Part shown: positions 42,100 through 49,704 of the stretch, piece after piece
Layout: every line of letters starts with the position of its first letter
How positions within the stretch are numbered: position 1 is the first letter of the stretch
Assembly (NCBI GenBank): GCA_937965785.1
Contig: CALCKT010000057.1
Span: 1-64,000 of the forward strand
DNA: 64,000 nt
Source: an uncultured Propionibacteriaceae bacterium
GTDB lineage: Bacteria; Actinomycetota; Actinomycetes; Propionibacteriales; Propionibacteriaceae
Reading direction: 5' to 3'
Program-made: the position numbers and the translations under genes
Notes under the pieces: model-generated
Databases searched by the model: none
Told to the model about the DNA's origin: nothing
Seen by the model: the letters and a program-made list of their open reading frames with translations, nothing else

Positions 42100-43512
42100 T
42101 CACTCGTCGGCGGCGCTCGGGTGGGTCATGTCGGCGGGAACAACCCACTGGTCGAACTGTTCGTCGGTCAGGAAACCGAGTTCCAGAGCCGACTCGCGAA
42201 GCGACAGACCCTTGTGGTGGGCGTTCTTCGCGATCTTGGAGGCCTTGTCGTAGCCGATGTGCCGGTTGAGGGCGGTGACCTGCATCAGGTTGGTGTCCAG
42301 GTTGGCCTGGATCCGTTCCTTGTTCGGTTCGATGCCGTAGGCACAGTTGGAATCGAAGGAGACGCAGGCGTCGCCGAGCAGCTGGATGGACTCGAGCACG
42401 CACCATGCCATGACCGGCTTGAACACGTTGAGCTGGAAGTTGCCCTGGGAGCCTGCGAAACCGACGGTGGCATCGTTGCCGAAAACCTTCGTCGCCACCA
42501 TGGTCATGGCCTCGCACTGGGTGGGGTTCACCTTGCCGGGCATGATGGAGGATCCGGGCTCGTTCTCGGGGATGAGCAGCTCGCCGATGCCGTTGCGGGG
42601 CCCGGATGCGTACCAGCGCACGTCGTTGGCGATCTTCATCAGGGCGTCAGCCAGGACCCGCAGCGCACCGGAGACGAGAACCAGCGCGTCGTGGGCGCCC
42701 AGCGCCGCGAAGAGGTTGTCGGCCTGCTTGAACTCGATGCCGGTTTCCTCGGAGATCTTCTCGGAGGTGAGCACCCCGAACCTCGGGTGGGCGTTCAGAC
42801 CGGTGCCGACGGCGGTGCCGCCAATCGCCAGTTCACGGGCACGCGAGTCGGCGTACTCGATGCCCTCCAGGGCGAAGTCGATCTGGGCCACCCAGCCGGA
42901 GAACACCTGGCTGAGGCGGATCGGGGTGGCGTCCTGCAGGTGGGTGCGACCCACCATGATCACGTCTTCGTACTGCTTGGCCTTCGCGTCCAGGGTGTCA
43001 CGCAGTTTCCGGACCCGCGGGTACATGGCCGCCAGTTCGTTGACCACTGCGATGTGCATGGCCGTCGGGAAGGTGTCGTTGGATGACTGGCCGCGGTTGA
43101 CGTGGTCGTTGGGGTGGACGGGGGTCTTGGTGCCGAGTTCGCCTCCGGCCAGCTCGATGGCGCGGTTGGAGATGACCTCGTTGACGTTCATGTTGGACTG
43201 GGTGCCGGACCCGGTCTGGAACACCACCAGCGGGAAGTGGTCATCCAGTTTGCCCTCGATGACCTCGTCGCCGGCCTTGGCGATGAGATCGGCGATGTCG
43301 CGCGGAAGCTCCCCGAGCTCCGCGTTCGCCAGCGCCGCGGACTTCTTCAGGATGCCGAGCGCCTTGACCATCGGCCGACCCCACACGAAGGTCTCGCGCC
43401 CGATGTCGAAGTTGTGAAGCGACCTCTCGGTCTGGGCACCCCAGTACCGGTCGGAGGCCACCTCAATGGTGCCCATCGAGTCGGATTCGGTGCGGGTGTT
43501 CGGTGTTGCCAT
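42100..43512 (-). CDS. fumC: Fumarate hydratase class II
   Basis: The 470-residue iron-independent fumarase interconverts fumarate and malate in the TCA cycle and in propionate-type fermentation. The superfamily signature GSSIMPGKVNPTQCE is intact, as are TGSGTQSNMNVNEV and the GRTHLQDATPI segment. AAAGGAG precedes the ATG. It is monocistronic. Confidence 0.97.
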   Translation of the reverse strand: MATPNTRTESDSMGTIEVASDRYWGAQTERSLHNFDIGRETFVWGRPMVKALGILKKSAALANAELGELPRDIADLIAKAGDEVIEGKLDDHFPLVVFQTGSGTQSNMNVNEVISNRAIELAGGELGTKTPVHPNDHVNRGQSSNDTFPTAMHIAVVNELAAMYPRVRKLRDTLDAKAKQYEDVIMVGRTHLQDATPIRLSQVFSGWVAQIDFALEGIEYADSRARELAIGGTAVGTGLNAHPRFGVLTSEKISEETGIEFKQADNLFAALGAHDALVLVSGALRVLADALMKIANDVRWYASGPRNGIGELLIPENEPGSSIMPGKVNPTQCEAMTMVATKVFGNDATVGFAGSQGNFQLNVFKPVMAWCVLESIQLLGDACVSFDSNCAYGIEPNKERIQANLDTNLMQVTALNRHIGYDKASKIAKNAHHKGLSLRESALELGFLTDEQFDQWVVPADMTHPSAADE

Positions 43513-43608
43513 TGGAACTCCTTTGCTCTGTCGCCAACGCTTCCAAGGTTATCGTCAACGAACCGGCATCGGAGCAGCGGGTGTTGCATGCGTTTCCCGT
43601 TTGCGCGT

Positions 43609-44409
43609 TCAGCCCCGGGGCAGGTGACGGGAACGGGCGCTCCACCTGCCGTCATCTGTGCGGGCGACCACCAGGTCCATGCCGAATGCGGCACTCAGGT
43701 TGGCATCGGTGAGCGTTTCCTCCAGGGGTCCGGCGGCGGTCACCCGTCCTCCGGAGAGCAACAGGCAGTGGGTGACACCGTCGGGGATCTCCTCGACGTG
43801 GTGGGTCACCAGGACGCTGGCCGGGGAGCCGGGGTCCTGGAAGAGTTCGGTCAGGGTGCCGACGAGGGCCTCGCGGCCCGCCAGGTCGAGCCCGCCGGCG
43901 GGTTCGTCCAGGAGCAGCAGCTCCGGATCGGTCATCAGCGCCCGGGCGATCTGCACGCGTTTGCGTTCCCCCTCGCTGAGGGTTCCGAAGGTGCGATCCG
44001 CCAGGTGATCCACGTAAAGGGAGTAGAGCAGGCCACGGGCACGTCCCTCGTCGCCGCTGTCGTACTCCTCACGCCAGCGCCCTATCACCGCCCAGGCCGC
44101 CGAGATCACCACGTCGAGGACCCGTTCCCCGGCGGGAATGCGTTCGGCCAGGGATGAGGACGTCAAGCCGATGCGGGGACGCAACTCGAACACATCCACC
44201 CGCCCCAGTACCTCGTCGAGCAGGCGAACCGTACCGGATGTCGGGAACATGTTCGCGGAAAGTATGGACAGCAGCGTGGTCTTGCCGGCCCCGTTGGGGC
44301 CCAGCAGCACCCAGCGCTCGTTTTCTCCGATATTCAGGTTCACCGAATCCAACAGGATCGAGGTTCCACGTCTGACCGTCACGTCTTCGAGCGCTGCCAC
44401 CACTGCCAT
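43609..44409 (-). CDS. ABC-type ATPase (YlmA/ModF-like), no partner in window
   Basis: The 266-residue single-cassette ATPase has Walker A LGPNGAGKTT, signature LSEGERKRVQIARAL, Walker B LLLLDEPAGGLD and switch His in LVTHHVEEIP. No permease or binding protein lies nearby, so substrate and even transport role are open. It follows fabI by 75 bp and may belong to the same transcript. Confidence 0.88.
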   Translation of the reverse strand: MAVVAALEDVTVRRGTSILLDSVNLNIGENERWVLLGPNGAGKTTLLSILSANMFPTSGTVRLLDEVLGRVDVFELRPRIGLTSSSLAERIPAGERVLDVVISAAWAVIGRWREEYDSGDEGRARGLLYSLYVDHLADRTFGTLSEGERKRVQIARALMTDPELLLLDEPAGGLDLAGREALVGTLTELFQDPGSPASVLVTHHVEEIPDGVTHCLLLSGGRVTAAGPLEETLTDANLSAAFGMDLVVARTDDGRWSARSRHLPRG

Positions 44410-44484
44410 GCGGCCAACGTTACCCGTACCGGGGGTTCCGCGGGCAAGAACCTCGAATCCGCCCGCGAAACCCTTCCGGTTGCC

Positions 44485-45258
44485 TCAGGCCCCGGTGGAG
44501 TGGAGGCCGCCGTCGACGTGGATAACCTCACCGGTGGTGGCGGGGAACCAGTCGGAGAGCAGCGCCACCACGGCCTTCGCGGTGGCCGTGGTGTCGGTGG
44601 GGTCCCACCCGAGGGGTGCCCGCTGTCCCCAGATGTCGTTGAACTTCTCGGCTCCGGGAATGGCCTTCTTCGCGATGGTGTCGATCGGGCCGGCGGCGAC
44701 CAGGTTGGAACGGATCCCCTCGGATCCCAGGTAGCGTGCCAGGTAGCGGCTGGCCGATTCGAGTCCGGCCTTGGCCACCCCCATCCAGTCGTACTGCGGC
44801 CAGGTGACCCGGGCGTCGAAGGTGAGGCCGACGATGGAGGAACCGGCGTGCAGCAGTTCCCGGCAGGCCACCGCAAGCGAGACGTAGGAGTAGGTGGAGG
44901 TGTTCAGGGAGATCCCGACGTCCTTCCACTCGGTGTTCAGGAAGGCTCCGCCGAGGGCCCGCTCGGGATTTGCGAAGGCGATGGAGTGGACGATGCCGTC
45001 CAGGCGGTCGCCGAAGTGTTCACCGAGCTGCCCGGGCAGCGCCGCGAGGTGTTCGGGATCGGTGACATCGAGTTCCAGCACGGGCGGAACGGTCGCGAGC
45101 CGCCCGACGACGCGCCGCGTCAACCCGACGGCCCGGCCGAGATTGCTGACGACCACCTTCGCACCCTCGGCCTGCGCGATCTCGGTGACGCGGTAGGCGA
45201 TGGAGGTGTCCATGGTCACTCCGGTGACCAGGATGTTCTTGCCTTCGAGGATTCCCAT
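44485..45258 (-). CDS. fabI: NADH-dependent enoyl-ACP reductase
   Basis: The 257-residue FabI/InhA-type reductase catalyses the last step of fatty-acid elongation. Short-chain-dehydrogenase features are the N-terminal GILEGKNILVTGVTMDTSIAYR and the Tyr-x6-Lys pair in YDWMGVAKAGLES. AAGGAG precedes the ATG. It follows fabG by 20 bp, the same order as mabA-inhA in mycobacteria. Confidence 0.95.
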   Translation of the reverse strand: MGILEGKNILVTGVTMDTSIAYRVTEIAQAEGAKVVVSNLGRAVGLTRRVVGRLATVPPVLELDVTDPEHLAALPGQLGEHFGDRLDGIVHSIAFANPERALGGAFLNTEWKDVGISLNTSTYSYVSLAVACRELLHAGSSIVGLTFDARVTWPQYDWMGVAKAGLESASRYLARYLGSEGIRSNLVAAGPIDTIAKKAIPGAEKFNDIWGQRAPLGWDPTDTTATAKAVVALLSDWFPATTGEVIHVDGGLHSTGA

Positions 45259-45278
45259 GTAGATGCTCCTTGGTTTTC

Positions 45279-45986
45279 TCAGTGACCCATTCCGAGGCCG
45301 CCGTCGACCGGGATGACGGCGCCCGATACATATCCTGCCCCAGCGAGGAACAACGCCGCATCCGCGACTTCCTCGGCCTGCCCGAGACGCGCGGCCGGGA
45401 TTCGATCCCGATAGCCCTTGACGACCTTCTCGTCCAGGGTCGCGGTCATGTCGGTCTCGATGAACCCGGGGGTGATCACGTTGGCGGTGATGTTACGACC
45501 TCCCAGTTCGCGTGCGATGCTGCGGGCCATTCCGATCAGCGCCGACTTGGAGGCCGCGTAGTTGACCTGTCCGGGTGATCCGAGCAACCCGACCACCGAG
45601 GAGATCAGGATGATTCTCCCGAACCGGGCGCGCGTCATGGGGCGGGCCGCCCGCCGCACCACGCGGAAGGTGCCGGTCAGGTTGGTGTCGATCACCGCCT
45701 CCCAGTCCGCATCCGACATCCGCGCCAGCAGGGTGTCCTTCGTGACACCGGCATTCGCGACGAGCACCCCCACGCTCCCCAGCTCGGCCTCGACCTTCTC
45801 GAAGGCGGCATCCACCCGGGCCTGGTCCGTGATGTCGCATTCAACGGGCAGCACGCCCTCGGGAACCTCACCTCCGGCGCGATGGGTGCCCGCTACGCGG
45901 TACCCCGCGTCGCGGAACTTCTCGGCGATGACGCGGCCGATGCCGCGCGTCGCCCCGGTAACGAGAACAACAGGCTTGTCTTGCAC
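45279..45986 (-). CDS. fabG: 3-oxoacyl-ACP reductase (MabA-like)
   Basis: The 235-residue short-chain dehydrogenase has VTGATRGIGR, NAGVTKD, the active-site Ser in LISSVVGLLGS and Tyr-x3-Lys in NYAASKSA. It reduces beta-ketoacyl-ACP. The GTG at 45986 is chosen as start: TAGTGT lies exactly 7 nt upstream and there is no binding site, so the message is probably leaderless. It is divergent from the RlmA-like gene with only 24 bp between the two start codons. Confidence 0.93.
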   Translation of the reverse strand: MQDKPVVLVTGATRGIGRVIAEKFRDAGYRVAGTHRAGGEVPEGVLPVECDITDQARVDAAFEKVEAELGSVGVLVANAGVTKDTLLARMSDADWEAVIDTNLTGTFRVVRRAARPMTRARFGRIILISSVVGLLGSPGQVNYAASKSALIGMARSIARELGGRNITANVITPGFIETDMTATLDEKVVKGYRDRIPAARLGQAEEVADAALFLAGAGYVSGAVIPVDGGLGMGH

Positions 45987-46013
45987 GGACCAAACACTAT
46001 CGTGGGTACCGTG
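45984..46013. promoter_or_regulatory. Symmetric bidirectional leaderless promoter (fabG / rlmA-like)
   Basis: Overlapping -10 elements, TAGTGT on the minus strand (45994-45999) and TATCGT on the plus strand (45998-46003), each lie exactly 7 nt from a GTG codon (45986 leftward, 46011 rightward). Neither gene has a Shine-Dalgarno sequence. Confidence 0.6.
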
Positions 46014-46832
46014 ATGGCCGGCCGCCCCGTTCCCGAGGGACTCTCCCGGGTGGTTTCCTGGCTCCGCTGCCCGGTGTGCACCGCCCCCTTGGAGCTGACC
46101 GGCAGAACTCTCGGTTGCGAGCGCCGCCACTGCTTCGACGTGGCCCGGCAGGGGCACCTGAACCTGCTGCTCCGGGCCGCACCGAGGAACGCCGACACCC
46201 CCGGGATGCTCGCCGCGCGCGACCGTTTCCTGTCCGCGGGCTGGTACGAGCCACTGACCCGGAGAGTGGTCGCCACCCTGGCCGGCGCCGACCGGGTCCT
46301 CGAGGCGGGGGCCGGAACCGGCCACTACATCGGTGCTTTCCTCGACGCGGCCCCCGGGGCGACCGGCCTGGCGGTGGACGTCTCCCCGGCGGCCTGTCGT
46401 CGCGCGGCCGGACGCAGCCCACGGTTGGGAGCCGTCGTCGCCGACGTCTGGGGTCGCCTGCCCGTGGCCACGGAACACCTGGACGCCGTGCTCTGCGTGT
46501 TCGCTCCCCGCAACCCTGCCGAGTTCGCCCGGGTGCTCACCCCGGGCGGGCGGCTGGTGGTGGTGACCCCGGGTCGGGATCATCTCGTGGAGCTGCGTGA
46601 ATCGCTCGGTCTGCTGGGCCTCGACCCGGAGAAACTGGAACGGCTGGACAGCTCCATGACCGGTTTCGACCTCGTGGACCGGCAGGAACTCACCCATCCG
46701 TTGAACCTGTCCGTCGAGGCCACGGTCGACCTCGTCGCGATGGGCCCGAACGCTTTTCACTCCCACACGGCCCCCACCGCGACAAGAACCACCGCGGCCT
46801 TCACCGTGAGCACGTTCCAGCGCCGACGGTGA
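46011..46832 (+). CDS. RlmA-like 23S rRNA (guanine-N1) methyltransferase
   Basis: The roughly 273-residue protein has an N-terminal zinc-binding CPVC ... CERRHC segment followed by a class I SAM methyltransferase (LEAGAGTGHYIGAF), the layout of RlmA(I)/RlmA(II). Those methylate G745 or G748 of 23S rRNA; RlmA(II) members influence macrolide binding. The GTG at 46011 fits the leaderless promoter; an ATG directly after it (46014) is the alternative. Confidence 0.88.
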   Translation: MMAGRPVPEGLSRVVSWLRCPVCTAPLELTGRTLGCERRHCFDVARQGHLNLLLRAAPRNADTPGMLAARDRFLSAGWYEPLTRRVVATLAGADRVLEAGAGTGHYIGAFLDAAPGATGLAVDVSPAACRRAAGRSPRLGAVVADVWGRLPVATEHLDAVLCVFAPRNPAEFARVLTPGGRLVVVTPGRDHLVELRESLGLLGLDPEKLERLDSSMTGFDLVDRQELTHPLNLSVEATVDLVAMGPNAFHSHTAPTATRTTAAFTVSTFQRRR

Positions 46833-46985
46833 GGACCCGGCCGCAACACCACGAGCCGCATCCGCGGAACCTTGATTGTGTGGGATGCCGGGTGGGCGGA
46901 GCGAGGCGTCGCAAAACGGGTTCAGGGCACGCGGCACCGTCCCTTCCACGCTTGACCCCAACGCAGTTTCGCCGAGGGGATTCGC

Positions 46986-48416
46986 ATGTCTGTTCGACGG
47001 CCTTGTCAGTCTAAAATGGGCAACGTGCTGCACTCCGTCCTTGGTCCCTCGCACGCTGCTGAGGCGCGCCCGCGACTGGACCATTGGAGCCTCGTGGCCG
47101 TGATCGCCTGCGCCTGCATGTTGACTCTCACATCAGTGGCGGTGACCGAACTCGAGATGGGCAAAACAGGAATCAGCTACCTGCAGTTGTTCCTGGCTCC
47201 TGCTGTTGCTGTCCTGGCCTTTGCCACCAGCATCAAGATGCGCAATGACCCGGTCCGTGCACGCCCACCTCGTTCGCTCGTCGTGGCGACGGTGGCCTTC
47301 CTGCTGCTCCTCCTGCTCGCGGCGCTCTCCCTGCCCTTGGTGAATCACCCGGCCAGCGTGCAGTACGGCGTCCCTTCGGCGACGGTTCCCGTCCCGCTGG
47401 TGTATCTGGCCAGTCCGCTGGTCACGGCCGGGTTGACCTGCCTGCTGGCGGTCCTCGCCGTGAACCTGGCCCCACCTGAACATTTGTTCCGGATCCTGTG
47501 GTGGTTCGCCGTGATCAGTGCCGCAGCCACGCCCGTGGCGTTGATCTGGAATGCCATTCACGAGGACCTGTTCGGCCGCCTGGAAACACGCCTGGGAGGG
47601 GCGGCGGTGATCCATCTGGTGTTCCTGCTGGGGATATCCGTGTGCCTGGGTGCCGTGTTCAAGGGGCATCGCAGGGTTCTGTCGTCCTTGGCCGCGCTCG
47701 CCCATCTGCTGTGGTTCATCGCATCCGGCGCTCGCGCCGGTCTGATCTCCCTGGCCGTGTTCCTGCTCCTGATGGGCATCCCCCCTCTGGTCAACTCCGT
47801 GAGGCGACACCCCGCACGCCTGCCCTTCGTCGCTGCGGCGACCATGGCCGCCCTGACGGCTTTCCTGTTCGCCGCCAGATACGTTCTCGGCAACCGGGGG
47901 GTGGACATCACTGGTGGTGGTCGCGTGGACACGTGGAGCTATGGCCTTCACCAGGCCTTCTCCTCCCTGCCCAACCTGGTCTTCGGAACCGGCTACGGGG
48001 TGCTGTGGCCCTGGTTCGCCTTCGATGCGCAGGCCCTGCCGCAACCCGGCGCGCACGGCACCAAACAGATGCCCTCCGGAATCACGCTTTCCCATGCCCA
48101 CAATCTCTACGTGGCGGTCTTCTCCGAGCAGGGGCTGATCGGTCTCGGGCTCCTCCTGACCACCCTCGGGGTCGTCTGCTGGGCGTGGTGGCGGGCCCGC
48201 GGCGTCGTCGAACGCACCATGGCCTCGGGTCTCGTGGCCACCCTCCCCAGCTTTTTCTTCGATACCTACCTGATCAAGAACTTCCCCGTCAGTTTCGTGT
48301 GGTGGGCCGTTCTCGCCGCCCTGCTGATGATGATCGGCAAGCGGCGCAGCGGCGACGGGGAGCAGCGTTCGAAGGCCCAGCGGAGGCCCCGCGTGCTCAA
48401 GATCGGGTCTCATTGA
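46986..48416 (+). CDS. O-antigen ligase / Wzy-type polysaccharide polymerase family protein
   Basis: The 476-residue membrane protein has about eleven helices and the Wzy_C/WaaL pattern: a large extracytoplasmic loop with GGRVDTWSYGLHQAF and FGTGYG, then SHAHNLYVAVFSEQGLIG. In a Gram-positive it would polymerise a surface polysaccharide or ligate it to a carrier. GAGGGG precedes the ATG. No glycosyltransferases flank it. Its end overlaps the convergent chain-length regulator by 20 bp, and the two probably serve the same polysaccharide. Confidence 0.85.
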   Translation: MSVRRPCQSKMGNVLHSVLGPSHAAEARPRLDHWSLVAVIACACMLTLTSVAVTELEMGKTGISYLQLFLAPAVAVLAFATSIKMRNDPVRARPPRSLVVATVAFLLLLLLAALSLPLVNHPASVQYGVPSATVPVPLVYLASPLVTAGLTCLLAVLAVNLAPPEHLFRILWWFAVISAAATPVALIWNAIHEDLFGRLETRLGGAAVIHLVFLLGISVCLGAVFKGHRRVLSSLAALAHLLWFIASGARAGLISLAVFLLLMGIPPLVNSVRRHPARLPFVAAATMAALTAFLFAARYVLGNRGVDITGGGRVDTWSYGLHQAFSSLPNLVFGTGYGVLWPWFAFDAQALPQPGAHGTKQMPSGITLSHAHNLYVAVFSEQGLIGLGLLLTTLGVVCWAWWRARGVVERTMASGLVATLPSFFFDTYLIKNFPVSFVWWAVLAALLMMIGKRRSGDGEQRSKAQRRPRVLKIGSH

Positions 48417-49377
48417 CGATCAGGCAGGCCACCAGGTTGGCGCCCGCCGCCTCCAGAAGACCGATCATCTCCTTGACCGCGTTGAGCGAGTCCCGCCGGT
48501 CCATCAGCAGCACGGTGGTCTCGCCCCCGGCCACGGCGCGAAGCGCCACGGGATCGGCCCCGTCGGGGGTTGCCGTGAGTGCTGCGGCCTCCGCCCCGAG
48601 TTGCTCGCCGAGTCCCCGGCACCACGGCCCGGGATTCACCCTTCCCCCGGTGCCCACCAACACCACTCCCCCGGTTTCCGAGGTTTTCAGGTGCGGGGCA
48701 AGCACCGCTGCCAGCTGCTGGAAGGCCTTCTCGTCGGCTTCGGCACGAAGCACCAGCTGACCGTCGGCGGCCAACGCGGTACCGGATGACACCAGGGGCC
48801 GCAACGCCGCCAGCACCCAGACGACGATCAGGCCCGCAACGACCCCCAGCACCCCACCTGCGGCCAACGTGACCCCCCGGCTGGCGCCGGTGACAACTGT
48901 TTTCGCGGGGGCGTCAACCGTTTCCGCCCGGACCAGTTGCTGATCGGAGGGGTGCAGTCCTTTGATCTCACTCGCCATCTCCTCGGCAAACGCTTTCGAA
49001 ACCTTCAGCGATTGATCCCGGTCCGGGAGGGTTACCGTCAGGATCAGGAGCTGGTCCGAGAAAACGACCGTGGTGGAGGCGGTGACCTGTTCCGCTGTCA
49101 TTCCCGGCACCTGGGCGGCCACCCGTTCGGCGACGCGGGTCCCCTGCGCGAGCGCCTGGTAGAGGGACATCTCGGAGCGGATCACGGATGTCACACGCTG
49201 TGCGTCCTCGGGGGTCCCGATCGAGGACGCCATCAGGACCACCACCCGCGAGGTGGTGCTGTAGACGGTACGGGTGGCGTTGCCGACGACCCACCCGCCG
49301 GTCAGGCCCGCCACGGTGGCGACCGCGATCACCAGCCAGGACCGCGTCAGGGCGCTCGCGAAATCGCGCAGGTTCAT
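48397..49377 (-). CDS. Wzz/CpsC-type chain-length regulator with degenerate BY-kinase-like C-terminus
   Basis: The 326-residue protein has the polysaccharide copolymerase layout: N-terminal membrane helix (about 12-32), extracytoplasmic part, and a second helix (about 175-198). After it comes a cytosolic domain of about 115 residues that follows the BY-kinase (CpsD/Wzc) pattern in strand order (GGVVLVGTGG ... TTVLLMDRRDSLNAVKEM ... GANLVACLIVNE) but lacks a Walker A lysine loop. It is therefore probably not catalytic. A TATAAT -10 overlapped by a perfect palindrome controls it. It is convergent with the ligase-type gene. Confidence 0.75.
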   Translation of the reverse strand: MNLRDFASALTRSWLVIAVATVAGLTGGWVVGNATRTVYSTTSRVVVLMASSIGTPEDAQRVTSVIRSEMSLYQALAQGTRVAERVAAQVPGMTAEQVTASTTVVFSDQLLILTVTLPDRDQSLKVSKAFAEEMASEIKGLHPSDQQLVRAETVDAPAKTVVTGASRGVTLAAGGVLGVVAGLIVVWVLAALRPLVSSGTALAADGQLVLRAEADEKAFQQLAAVLAPHLKTSETGGVVLVGTGGRVNPGPWCRGLGEQLGAEAAALTATPDGADPVALRAVAGGETTVLLMDRRDSLNAVKEMIGLLEAAGANLVACLIVNETRS

Positions 49378-49411
49378 GTCACTCCAGGGACGTCGACGTT
49401 CGGACGACGCA

Positions 49412-49433
49412 ATTATAACGACGATCGTTATAA
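49412..49433 (-). promoter_or_regulatory. Promoter with perfect operator palindrome for the chain-length regulator
   Basis: TTATAACGA-CGA-TCGTTATAA (49413-49433) is a 9+9 perfect inverted repeat. It overlaps a consensus TATAAT -10 on the minus strand (49412-49417) and fills the spacer from a TCGACC -35-like hexamer 18 bp upstream. The layout is that of a TetR-type repressor site. Confidence 0.7.
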
Positions 49434-49450
49434 ACGGTCGAAACGGCAGC

Positions 49451-49597
49451 TCACGGTTCGAGGAACTCCCTGAACTCCTCGCGCGCCCGCTCGGCCCGCT
49501 CCCGGGTGGGCATCTCACAGAAGATGCGCAGGAGCGGCTCGGACCCGAAGAACCCGGCGATGATCGCCCGCCAACCACCGGCGCCGAAGTTGATGCG
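49451..49597 (-). pseudogene. Remnant of phosphoglucomutase/phosphomannomutase with large internal deletion
   Basis: One short frame joins the family's N-terminal signature (RINFGAGGWRAIIA) directly to its C-terminal substrate-phosphate motif and tail (GFFGSEPLLRIFCEM ... EFREFLEP), with the join near 49555. About 1.3 kb expected between them is missing. No start codon with a binding site fits the remnant, so it is non-functional. It implies that sugar-phosphate metabolism for the adjacent polysaccharide genes was once encoded here. Confidence 0.8.
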
Positions 49598-49653
49598 CGC
49601 CCCGGCATGGCGTTTTCTTGCCCCTGGACCGCACTCGACGCGGACCATTGTGA

Positions 49654-49669
49654 TCGAACAATTGTTCAA
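49654..49669. promoter_or_regulatory. LexA-like SOS box without an obvious target gene
   Basis: TCGAAC-AATT-GTTCAA matches the actinobacterial/mycobacterial SOS consensus TCGAAC-N4-GTTCGA in 11 of 12 fixed positions; the central 12 bp GAACAATTGTTC are perfectly palindromic. It lies after the ABC-F gene and before the mutase remnant, so it may be a leftover of a deleted gene's promoter. Confidence 0.5.
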
Positions 49670-49704
49670 CCCTGCGCATTGTTTGCGCAAAATGTGCAAT
49701 GTGC

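Noticed and set aside
45279..47084. A 601-codon minus-strand frame extending fabG
   Set aside because: The extra N-terminal part is antisense to the RlmA-like gene and the bases beyond it; fabG homology begins at the GTG at 45986.
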